Shown here piece after piece: positions 18,201 to 25,286 of a stretch of DNA of 64,000 nt. Where the stretch lies: positions 496,001 through 560,000 of the forward strand of contig NZ_JAVAMS010000002.1 of the NCBI RefSeq assembly GCF_030730945.1. Reading direction: 5' to 3'. The translations under genes were made by a program, and so were the position numbers. Position 1 is the stretch's first letter, and every line of letters begins with the position of its first letter. The notes under the pieces are model-generated. The model saw nothing but the letters and a program-made list of their open reading frames with translations, was not told where the DNA came from and searched no databases. Origin of the DNA: Aurantiacibacter poecillastricola (lineage in GTDB: Bacteria; Pseudomonadota; Alphaproteobacteria; Sphingomonadales; Sphingomonadaceae).

Positions 18201-19148
18201 ATGGACTCGCAGGATCCCGGGAAGCGCGATTCGCTGATGCAGACGGGCGGGATGATTCCCGGCGCCGTTGGCCGCCCGGCATTCGTCATCCAGCGCGAGC
18301 GGGAGCCCGTCGTGCCAGTGGTGATCGCAGTGCCGCATGCGGGCCGTGATTATCCTGCAAGTCTCATCAAGCGCATGCGCCACCCCAACCAGGCCGCTCC
18401 CAGGCTGGAGGACCGTTTCGTCGATATTGTCGCCCGCCGCGTGGCCGACGCGACGGGGGCAACGCTGTTGCTGGCTAATGCGCCGCGTGCGATGATCGAC
18501 CTCAACCGCTCGCCCGAGGATGTGGACTGGGACATGGTGGCAGGCTCGCGCGCCGGCTCCATCCGTTCGCGCCTTGCGGCAGGTCGCCGCTCGCGCAGCG
18601 GCCTCGGCCTCGTGCCGCGTCGATTGCCGGGGCTGGGTGAATTGTGGAGCCACCGCCTTCACGCTGCCGATCTCTCGCAGCGCATCGAGCAGGTGCATGC
18701 GCCTTACCATATCGCGCTCGCCCAGTTGCTGGAGGACATCCGCGATCGTTGGGGCGCGGCGCTGCTTCTCGACATGCACTCAATGCCTCCGCTCGGCCCC
18801 AAGAGCGGGGAGGATGCCGCCGTCGACTTCGTGATCGGAGACCGCTTCGGCGTCTCTTGTGACGGAAACCTTGTTAGCGCGGCGCTCGACCATCTGGAGA
18901 TGCAGGGCGCGAGAGCGGCGCATAACCGGCCCTATGCAGGCGGCTATGTGCTCGACCGGCATGGCGCACCCGCGCGCGGATTGTCGGCCATGCAGATCGA
19001 AATTTGCCGGGCGACCTATCTGGATTCCGCATTGCGGGAGCCGGGGGAGGGGCTGGAGACGGTCGCCGAAACCCTCACAGGACTGGTGCGGCGATTGTCC
19101 GAAGAGGTCAGCAGCGGCCAGCAGGGCTTTGCGCAGGCGGCCGAATAG
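18201..19148 (+). CDS. N-formylglutamate amidohydrolase family protein
   Basis: A 315-residue protein of the FGase family, which hydrolyses N-formylglutamate in histidine breakdown, although many members have unknown substrates. Conserved blocks are VVIAVPHAGRDYP, DRFVD, DLNRSPEDVDWDM and LLLDMHSMPP, which carry likely metal ligands. The ATG at 18201 is preferred; a GTG two codons upstream is possible. No hut genes are nearby, so a histidine role is doubtful. It is followed by the candidate small RNA terminator on the opposite strand. Confidence 0.88.
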   Translation: MDSQDPGKRDSLMQTGGMIPGAVGRPAFVIQREREPVVPVVIAVPHAGRDYPASLIKRMRHPNQAAPRLEDRFVDIVARRVADATGATLLLANAPRAMIDLNRSPEDVDWDMVAGSRAGSIRSRLAAGRRSRSGLGLVPRRLPGLGELWSHRLHAADLSQRIEQVHAPYHIALAQLLEDIRDRWGAALLLDMHSMPPLGPKSGEDAAVDFVIGDRFGVSCDGNLVSAALDHLEMQGARAAHNRPYAGGYVLDRHGAPARGLSAMQIEICRATYLDSALREPGEGLETVAETLTGLVRRLSEEVSSGQQGFAQAAE

Positions 19149-19169
19149 GCTCTTTCCGGATCGCACATG

Positions 19170-19272
19170 AAAAAACCGCCCCGTGCATGAAGCACGAGGC
19201 GGCCAAGGTTCAGGGAGGAGGCGCATGAATGCGCCTGTCCGGCCAGGCCATGAGGGGAGCGCCAGCCGGACA
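19170..19272 (-). ncRNA. Candidate small RNA of the SuhB/mmgR type
   Basis: On the minus strand, about 103 nt between SapC and the amidohydrolase gene fold as three hairpins. The first is GTCCGGC pairing with GCCGGAC. The second is GGCGCATTCATGCGCC. A single-stranded CTCCTCCCTG, complementary to ribosome-binding sites, follows. Last is a terminator stem (19176-19186 with 19192-19202) ending in six T. A promoter-like pair, TTGAAC (19300-19305) and TATTTA (19278-19283), lies upstream with a 16-nt spacer. The CUCCUCCC loop and GGCCGCC terminator resemble the alphaproteobacterial SuhB/mmgR sRNA family as I recall it. The structure is seen; the family and function are inference. Confidence 0.6.
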
Positions 19273-19316
19273 AACCCTAAATAGTTGCGACGGGGACTTG
19301 TTCAAGACAGATACGA

Positions 19317-19346
19317 CAAGGGCGGCTTCGCGAAGCCGCCCCCATC
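19317..19346. terminator. GC-rich hairpin downstream of the SapC gene
   Basis: An inverted repeat, GGGCGGCTTC/GAAGCCGCCC around 19320-19341, follows the SapC gene stop by about 50 nt on the minus strand. It forms a stem of about 10 bp with almost no loop. It lacks a T-run on either strand, so it may be a transcript-stabilising 3' hairpin rather than a true intrinsic terminator. Confidence 0.4.
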
Positions 19347-19394
19347 TCATTTCCCGCGCATCTCATCGACGCGCCTGCCGGGCACGCAGGCCGA

Positions 19395-20213
19395 TCAGAC
19401 CTGCGTCGCGCCGGCCTTGGCAGCGCCATTCGCGCCTGCAGCGCCCTGGGGACCCTTACCGATATCCACCTGCCGCGCAAAGATCGTGCGCATCAGGTCA
19501 AGCGAGAACAGGTGCGCGAAGACGAGCGGCAGCAGGCCGTTCTCGTTCCACTTGCGCAGCTGGTCACCGCGCAGTTCGCGCAGCTTCTCCTGATTCACCA
19601 TGCGGAAGCCGCGATAGATGAAGGGCTGGTCGGGGTTGTCGGCACGGTTGATTGCGATCTCGCCGTCCATCAGCAGGTCGTGGCTGTTGAGTTCCTGCAT
19701 GAAAGCCTGCGTGCGGTTGCCCGCTTCCTCGAACTTCTCGCAGAACTGCAGCAGGCCCTTCGTATGCTCGCTGGGTTCCTTGTCCTCGTTGAAGAGGCGC
19801 TGGCCGTCGTCGAACTTGCCGACGAGGTCGCTGGTCGGATCGAAGCAGAGCGAAAGGTTGTCCGAATCCTTGTCCAGCTTGGCGAGCAGGAAGGGATAGC
19901 GGCGGATATAGGCAGGGATATAAGGCAGCACGGTGCCCTCGCGCGGCGCGCCTTCATCGTCGAAGAAGACGTTCACGCCTTCATTGAGGCCCATCAGCGC
20001 CAGCGGGACGGAGCGTTCGCCTGAGGAGAAAACGATCGGGAAGCTGCGCTGCGCGGCGGGGAATTCCTCCACCGTCAGCGGAATGGCGTGCTGCCCTGCC
20101 ACCCACGGCGCCTTGTCCACGGTGCGGGCATGCCAATCGCCGTGCTCGCTGCTGTTGAGAGGCTTCAGATCCTTGTAAAGAACGGGCAAACTGGCTTTCG
20201 GCGCGCTGGCCAT
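19395..20213 (-). CDS. SapC-family protein
   Basis: The 272-residue protein resembles SapC, a family first linked to S-layer protein secretion in Campylobacter and widespread in proteobacteria without a proven biochemical role. There is no signal peptide or membrane segment. A recognisable core runs from FPIVFSSGERSVPLALMGL through IPAYIRRYPFLLA to FYRGFRMVNQEKL-like sequence near the end. The C-terminus is rich in Gly and Ala. No S-layer or secretion gene is adjacent. It is followed by the candidate sRNA on the same strand. Confidence 0.8.
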   Translation of the reverse strand: MASAPKASLPVLYKDLKPLNSSEHGDWHARTVDKAPWVAGQHAIPLTVEEFPAAQRSFPIVFSSGERSVPLALMGLNEGVNVFFDDEGAPREGTVLPYIPAYIRRYPFLLAKLDKDSDNLSLCFDPTSDLVGKFDDGQRLFNEDKEPSEHTKGLLQFCEKFEEAGNRTQAFMQELNSHDLLMDGEIAINRADNPDQPFIYRGFRMVNQEKLRELRGDQLRKWNENGLLPLVFAHLFSLDLMRTIFARQVDIGKGPQGAAGANGAAKAGATQV

Positions 20214-20294
20214 CGTAATCTCCGATCAGATAGATTGTCCGGCGAGCCGACGCAAAGGTCCGCGGGGCTCGCTGAGAATGAAACTGGCGCGGCC

Positions 20295-21743
20295 TTAAAG
20301 GTGTTCGCCAGTCGTTTCAAGCGCCACAAGCTTGCCCGGATTGAGCAGCCCTTGCGGGTCCAGCGCGCGCTTTACCTGCCGCATGATCGCCAGATGGGTC
20401 GGATCTCCCAGCCGCTCCAGCTCCGCGCGCTTGAGCTGGCCGATACCGTGCTCGGCGCTGATCGAGCCGTTCCAGGCGGTCACTTCGTCATGCACGAAGG
20501 CACTGATCCGCTTGCCCTCGTTCTTTTCCCATACGCCAGGCGTGGCGTCTGCAGGCGCGAGGACATGGAAATGGACATTGCCGTCCCCGAGATGACCGAA
20601 GGCCACCGCCCGAGTACCGGGAAAGACTTTCTCGACCTTGGGAACCGCATCGGCGACGAAATCCGCCATGTCCGCCACGGGCACCGAGATATCGTGCTGC
20701 ATGGCCGGGCCCAGCGCGCGCTCTGCCGGAGCGATTTCGTCGCGCAGCATCCAGAATTCCTCCGCCTGTGCCTCGTTCCGGGCGATGGTCGCATCAACGA
20801 CAAGGCCCTTCTCGAACGCGCTCTCCAGCAGGTCCTGCGCCAGCGTGGGGAGGGCATCGACGCCGGAGGCATCGGCGGTGAGTTCGATCAGCGCATTCCA
20901 TTCATGCTGCTCGCCAAGGGGAGGGCGGGCATTGGCGCTGTGCTTCAATACCGCCTCCAGTGAGTGGCGCGGCATGATCTCGAAGCCCTCCAGCGCGCCG
21001 CCGGCTACCTTTTCGGCATGAAGCAGCAGCTTGCGGGCATCGCGAACATCACCAAGCCCCACCCACAAAACTGCGCGGTCAGCCAGCGCGGGCAGCAGGC
21101 GCAGGGTCGCCGCGGTCACTATGCCAAGTGTGCCCTCGGAACCGATCAGCAACTGCTTGAGATCGAAGCCGCGATTGTCCTTCTTCAGGGGCTGGAGGGA
21201 ATCGAACACCTCCCCGCTCGCCATCACTGCCTCGATCCCCAGCACCTGTGCGCGCATCGAGCCGTGGCGCAGCACCTGCGTGCCGCCGGCATTGGTGGAG
21301 ATGAGCCCGCCAATGGTCGCCGAACCCTTGCCGCCCAGCGTCAGGGGGAAGCGGAGGCGCTGTTCCTCCGCCTTCTCGTGCAGGGTTTGCAGGATGAGGC
21401 CCGCTTCGCAGGTGATCTGGCGCGCATCCACATCGAAGCTGCGCACCGCGTCCATCCGGCGCAGCGAGAGGATGATGGCCTTCCCGCTCTCGTCCGGTGT
21501 CGCTCCGCCCGACATGCCGCTGTTGCCACCTTGCGGCACGATCGGAACGCCATGCCGGGCGCATAGCCTGACCAACGCCGCGACCTCTGCGGTGGATGCG
21601 GGCGAGGCAAGGCCGAGGGCGCGGCCGGTGAAGCGCCCGCGCCAGTCTGTCAGCCAGGGGGTGACCAGTTCGGTATCGGTGGTGAAGCCGCGCGCGCCCA
21701 GCAGGTCGGCGGCTTCGGCAAGGAATTGATCGCTCGTGTTCAT
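20295..21743 (-). CDS. FAD-linked oxidase (D-2-hydroxyacid dehydrogenase type)
   Basis: A 482-residue flavoprotein with an N-terminal FAD-binding-4 domain (VPQGGNSGMSGGATPDESG, then GGLISTNAGGTQVLRHGSMR) and a C-terminal FAD-oxidase domain with the metal-site motif FGHLGDGNVHFHVL. This is the family of D-lactate and D-2-hydroxyglutarate dehydrogenases and GlcD. It has no Fe-S domain, which favours a D2HGDH-like electron donor to a flavoprotein or quinone. The ATG at 21743 is chosen; the frame is open 12 codons further. The substrate is not fixed by sequence. Confidence 0.88.
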   Translation of the reverse strand: MNTSDQFLAEAADLLGARGFTTDTELVTPWLTDWRGRFTGRALGLASPASTAEVAALVRLCARHGVPIVPQGGNSGMSGGATPDESGKAIILSLRRMDAVRSFDVDARQITCEAGLILQTLHEKAEEQRLRFPLTLGGKGSATIGGLISTNAGGTQVLRHGSMRAQVLGIEAVMASGEVFDSLQPLKKDNRGFDLKQLLIGSEGTLGIVTAATLRLLPALADRAVLWVGLGDVRDARKLLLHAEKVAGGALEGFEIMPRHSLEAVLKHSANARPPLGEQHEWNALIELTADASGVDALPTLAQDLLESAFEKGLVVDATIARNEAQAEEFWMLRDEIAPAERALGPAMQHDISVPVADMADFVADAVPKVEKVFPGTRAVAFGHLGDGNVHFHVLAPADATPGVWEKNEGKRISAFVHDEVTAWNGSISAEHGIGQLKRAELERLGDPTHLAIMRQVKRALDPQGLLNPGKLVALETTGEHL

Positions 21744-21880
21744 GGCTGATCCGTTGCCACCATCGCCGCCGACTTGCAAAGGGCTAGAGCGAGGTTAAGC
21801 CGTCATTCAATCCGGATTGCTAGGAGGGCAGGCGATTGCGGAACGCCCGATCGACGGGGCCGCCAATTCAGTATGAACCA

Positions 21881-22459
21881 ATGATTCGCTTCGCCTCCAT
21901 CCTTGCGCTTGCCGCCCTTGTCGTCTCGCTTTTAGCGGCGCAATGGCCGGCGCGCGTTTCCGCGCAGGATGGTGGGCGCTACACCGGGCCGCAGTCCACT
22001 GTGCCGTTGGGCTTCGGCCCGTCCCAGACCGCGCCTGCCAGCCTTCTCGAGGAATCGCTCACTCCTCCTGCGCAGAACCAGGTTCGCATCCGCCAGCGAG
22101 TGGTGGTGCGCGTATCGCCCGCTCCGCCGCGAGCCCGCTCGCAGATTATGGCAGACCTGCCGCGCCGCCCGATGCGCCGCAGTTTCGAGGAAGTGGAGCA
22201 TGGGAATTGCGTGGATGTCCGCGCGATCGTGGGCGTGCAGCCCACCAGCGACAACCGGCTGCTGTTCTTCACCAATGAGCGCGAGGTGCTGGCTGCTACG
22301 CTCGAGCAATCCTGCGTCGCCCGCGCCTTCTATGCCGGCTTTTATGTCGAGGATAGCGACGATGGCCAGCTGTGCGTTGCGCGCGACCTGCTGCAATCCC
22401 GTGCCGGGGCAAGTTGCGAGGTGGCGGAATTCAGCCGTCTGGTTGCCGTGAGCCAATAG
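21881..22459 (+). CDS. Secreted protein of unknown function
   Basis: A 192-residue protein with a clear N-terminal signal peptide (MIRFASILALAALVVSLLAA, cleavage likely near VSAQD). The mature part has a proline/arginine-rich linker, then a small cysteine-containing domain (HGNCVDVRAIVGVQPTSDN, QSCVARAFYAGFYVE, GQLCVARDLL, GASCEVAEF). Four cysteines could form two disulphides in the periplasm. No family is recognised. The ATG at 21881 is chosen because the signal peptide begins there; 15 upstream codons are open. Similar small proteins occur in sphingomonads, but I cannot name one. Confidence 0.72.
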   Translation: MIRFASILALAALVVSLLAAQWPARVSAQDGGRYTGPQSTVPLGFGPSQTAPASLLEESLTPPAQNQVRIRQRVVVRVSPAPPRARSQIMADLPRRPMRRSFEEVEHGNCVDVRAIVGVQPTSDNRLLFFTNEREVLAATLEQSCVARAFYAGFYVEDSDDGQLCVARDLLQSRAGASCEVAEFSRLVAVSQ

Positions 22460-22478
22460 CGGGATTTACCCGTAAATC

Positions 22479-22538
22479 TTGACTTTCCGCGCGTCTGCTG
22501 CATAGGGCGCGCCTTATGACCGGTGCCGGGTCACCGGC
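22479..22538 (+). promoter_or_regulatory. Possible rhlE promoter and leader hairpin
   Basis: TTGACT at 22479-22484 is a good -35; the matching -10 around 22502 (ATAGGG) is poor. Downstream, CCGGTG (22520-22525) pairs with CACCGG (22532-22537) as a leader hairpin about 30 nt before the TTG start. Leader structure is common upstream of RNA-helicase genes that respond to cold, but that role here is inference. Confidence 0.3.
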
Positions 22539-22565
22539 ATTCCCTCTATTTCCGGACCTTTTGCA

Positions 22566-23969
22566 TTGACCACTTTTGCCGATCTCGGCCTCTCCCCTGA
22601 ATTGCTCAAAGCCGTGGAAGCGGCCGGCTATACCGAGCCGACCCCGATCCAGGCCGAGGCAATTCCGGCAGTGCTGATGATGAAGGACGTGCTGGGCATC
22701 GCCCAGACCGGCACCGGCAAGACGGCCAGCTTCGTGCTGCCGATGATCGATGTGCTCGCCAGCGGGCGTCGCCGCGCGCTGATGCCGCGCAGCCTCATCC
22801 TCGCCCCCACGCGCGAACTGGCGGCTCAGGTTGCCGAGAATTTCGAGAAATACGGCAAGAACCACGATCTGAAGATGGCGTTGCTGATCGGCGGCGTGCA
22901 GATGGGCGACCAGGTAAAGGCGCTGGACGAGGGCGTCGATGTCCTTATCGCGACGCCGGGCCGCCTTATGGACCTGTTCGAGCGCGGCAAGATCATGCTC
23001 AACGCCTGCGAACTGGTGGTGATCGACGAGGCGGACCGGATGCTCGACATGGGCTTCATCCCCGATATCGAATTCATCTGCGACAAGTTGCCTGACCAGC
23101 GCCAGACGCTGCTGTTCTCCGCTACCATGCCGCCGCCGATCGAGAAGCTGGCGAAGAAGTTCCTCGACAATCCCAAGCGGATCGAGGTGAGCCGCGCTGC
23201 GTCCACCAACGAGAACATCACCGCGTTCAAGATCCCGGTGAAGAACCGCGAGAAGCAGAGCACGCTCAAATGGCTGCTGCGCAACGACCTGGTGGATACC
23301 GCGATCATCTTCTCCAACCGCAAGACGACGGTGCGCGAGCTGAACAAGGCGCTTCAACGCGACGGTTTTGCCAGCGGCGAGATCCACGGCGATATCGACC
23401 AGGCGCAGCGCAACGCGGAACTGCAACGTTTCAAGAGCGGGGAGATCAACATCCTCGTCGCCAGCGACGTTGCCGCGCGCGGTCTGGACATCAAGGGCGT
23501 TTCGCACGTCTTCAATTACGATACGCCCTGGCACCCGGACGACTACGTCCACCGCATCGGCCGCACGGGCCGTGCTGGCGCCAAGGGCAGGGCGTTCACC
23601 TTCGTCGCCGAGGGTGACGAGGAAGCGATCGCGAATGTCGAGAAGCTGACCGAGGCGAAGATCCCGGTATTCGGCAAGAAGGACGTGCGCGTCGAACTGC
23701 CGAAGCCCAAGTCCAGACAGGACGAGCCCGAGCGAGAAAACGAAGCGGAGGACGGGACTGCCGAGAACGAAGAGGACCGCGAGGACAAGCCGAAACGCTC
23801 ACGCTCGCGCAAGTCGGGCGGTGGCGACAAGTCCGATCGCGCACCTCGCCGCGAAAAGCGCGACGATGCCGAACGCCAGCCGCGCGGACGCCGCGAGGAC
23901 GAGGCTCCGGTGCCTGCAGGCGAATGGAATGGACCGCGACCCGAGTTTCTTAGCGTCGGCTTCAAATAA
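22566..23969 (+). CDS. rhlE: DEAD-box ATP-dependent RNA helicase (RhlE type)
   Basis: The 467-residue helicase unwinds structured RNA. All core motifs are visible: Q motif around PTPIQAEAIP, Walker A AQTGTGKT, PTRELAAQ, TPGRLMD, DEAD, SAT, and HRIGRTGRAG. The C-terminal 100 residues are a low-complexity tail of alternating acidic and Arg/Lys-rich stretches, as in RhlE proteins that bind RNA through the tail. The start is a TTG at 22566, giving the normal MTTFADLGLSPELL beginning. It probably acts in ribosome assembly or mRNA turnover. Confidence 0.95.
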   Translation: MTTFADLGLSPELLKAVEAAGYTEPTPIQAEAIPAVLMMKDVLGIAQTGTGKTASFVLPMIDVLASGRRRALMPRSLILAPTRELAAQVAENFEKYGKNHDLKMALLIGGVQMGDQVKALDEGVDVLIATPGRLMDLFERGKIMLNACELVVIDEADRMLDMGFIPDIEFICDKLPDQRQTLLFSATMPPPIEKLAKKFLDNPKRIEVSRAASTNENITAFKIPVKNREKQSTLKWLLRNDLVDTAIIFSNRKTTVRELNKALQRDGFASGEIHGDIDQAQRNAELQRFKSGEINILVASDVAARGLDIKGVSHVFNYDTPWHPDDYVHRIGRTGRAGAKGRAFTFVAEGDEEAIANVEKLTEAKIPVFGKKDVRVELPKPKSRQDEPERENEAEDGTAENEEDREDKPKRSRSRKSGGGDKSDRAPRREKRDDAERQPRGRREDEAPVPAGEWNGPRPEFLSVGFK

Positions 23970-24087
23970 GCGCTGAGCGCATAGCTTGCGGACCTCTGCG
24001 GGTTCGAAAATTATCCTGAATAGACATACTTTGTCGTGCCCGAGGGTCCCCACGTGACAATATCCGCCGCGTGGAACAGGGGCACAT

Positions 24088-24366
24088 ATGTTCGTAAACA
24101 GGGAACGCCCGTTTGACAGGCAGCTGGGCAATGGGGCTGGCTCAGCGCAGGATCGCGAAACCTTCCGTATTCGCGGCCGGCGCAGGGGCGAGAATCGGAT
24201 CCACGAAGAGCATGTTACGGCGCAAGACATCGCCGAGGCGGTGGCGCTTGCCTTTCTCCATTTCGGCCCGGGCGATGCCGAGATTCGTTGCTGGCGGGGA
24301 CGCGACTACCAGGTCCGGATTAACCGCGACCGGTCATGGTCGCTGCACCCGGCCTACAGGCTTTGA
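24088..24366 (+). CDS. Small protein of unknown function
   Basis: A 92-residue ORF sits in an otherwise empty 400-bp gap. It has a good ribosome-binding site (AGGGG, 5 nt before the ATG). The product is basic and soluble. Its second half, with AQDIAEAVALAFLHFGPGDAEI and WRGRDYQVRINRDRSWSLHP, has amphipathic and beta-like segments typical of a real small domain. No family is recognised and no motif assigns a function. It converges with the Crp/Fnr gene, leaving 12 bp between stops. It could still be spurious. Confidence 0.5.
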   Translation: MFVNRERPFDRQLGNGAGSAQDRETFRIRGRRRGENRIHEEHVTAQDIAEAVALAFLHFGPGDAEIRCWRGRDYQVRINRDRSWSLHPAYRL

Positions 24367-24378
24367 AGAAACCCGGTT

Positions 24379-25158
24379 TCAGGCGGTCCGCTCGTCCAGA
24401 TAGAGATAGGATGGATTGAAATCGGCGAGTTTCTCCAACCCATCGCGGTCGAGAACCTCTACCTGCTGCGAACGGACGACCACCAGTTCCTGCTCGCGCA
24501 ATTCCTTTAGCAGCCGGTTCACATGCATCTGCGTGAAACCCAGGCATTCGCCGATCTGCGTCTGGTTCAGCGGGAACCAGTAGGCATCGCCGTCCGCCAG
24601 CCCGACGACCTCGCAGCGGCAAAGCAGCTCAAGCAGCAGGTGCGCGATCCTAGCCTTGCCCGAGCGAGAGCCGATATTCATGATCCATTCGCGGTGGATC
24701 GAGGCATCCACCATGGTCGAGAACCAGAGGATCCGCGCCAGCCGGGGATGAGCCTCGATCAAGGCGGAGATATCCTCGTGATGAAGCTTCACGATCGTGC
24801 AGCGCGATAGCGCGCAGATACCGTGGTCCAGCACTTCGAGCGGGTAGGAGTGCAGATCGACGAAATCGCCGGGAATCTGCAATTCCATGATCTGCCGCTC
24901 GCCGTCCGAGGTATCCTTGCTGCGCGCGGCGTAGCCTTCGAGCAGCAGCGACGAATAGCCGATCCGGTCGCCCTCGTTCACCAGGTATTCGCCGGGCGCG
25001 TAGCTCTGCGTTTCGGTCATCCGGTCGCGCAGGAGCTCGGCTTCTGCGGGAGAGAAATCGTACCGCTTGCGTACCGTGGCAACGAACTTGTCGATATTTG
25101 GCCGGGGAGTGGAGCTATGCGGAGATGGCGCGATTCTGGAACTTTCTACTTGTGTCAC
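24379..25158 (-). CDS. Crp/Fnr-family transcription regulator
   Basis: The 259-residue protein has an N-terminal cyclic-nucleotide-binding-like beta-roll (SYAPGEYLVNEGDRIGYSSLLLEGYA) and a C-terminal winged helix with recognition region QIGECLGFTQMHVNRLLKEL. It lacks the N-terminal cysteine cluster of FNR and the full cAMP-phosphate cassette, so the signal is unknown. I chose the GTG at 25158, with GAGGGA six nt upstream, over a TTG at 25194. Such atypical Crp/Fnr regulators are numerous in sphingomonads. Confidence 0.88.
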   Translation of the reverse strand: MTQVESSRIAPSPHSSTPRPNIDKFVATVRKRYDFSPAEAELLRDRMTETQSYAPGEYLVNEGDRIGYSSLLLEGYAARSKDTSDGERQIMELQIPGDFVDLHSYPLEVLDHGICALSRCTIVKLHHEDISALIEAHPRLARILWFSTMVDASIHREWIMNIGSRSGKARIAHLLLELLCRCEVVGLADGDAYWFPLNQTQIGECLGFTQMHVNRLLKELREQELVVVRSQQVEVLDRDGLEKLADFNPSYLYLDERTA

Positions 25159-25286
25159 GTCAGATCCCTCGCACTGTCCGTCCCCCGCCCTCAAGCACAG
25201 ATGCCAGCGTGCGACTATGATATTTCTTTATCATCACAAGTCAAAATTCAATTCGCGTTTGCGCAGTATCCGCAATGCACAAGGGA

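Noticed and set aside
20242..20272. Inverted repeat GCGAGCC/GGCTCGC between the FAD-linked oxidase and SapC genes
   Set aside because: A 7-bp stem with a long loop and no T-run in a GC-rich gap is not strong enough to call a terminator or operator.
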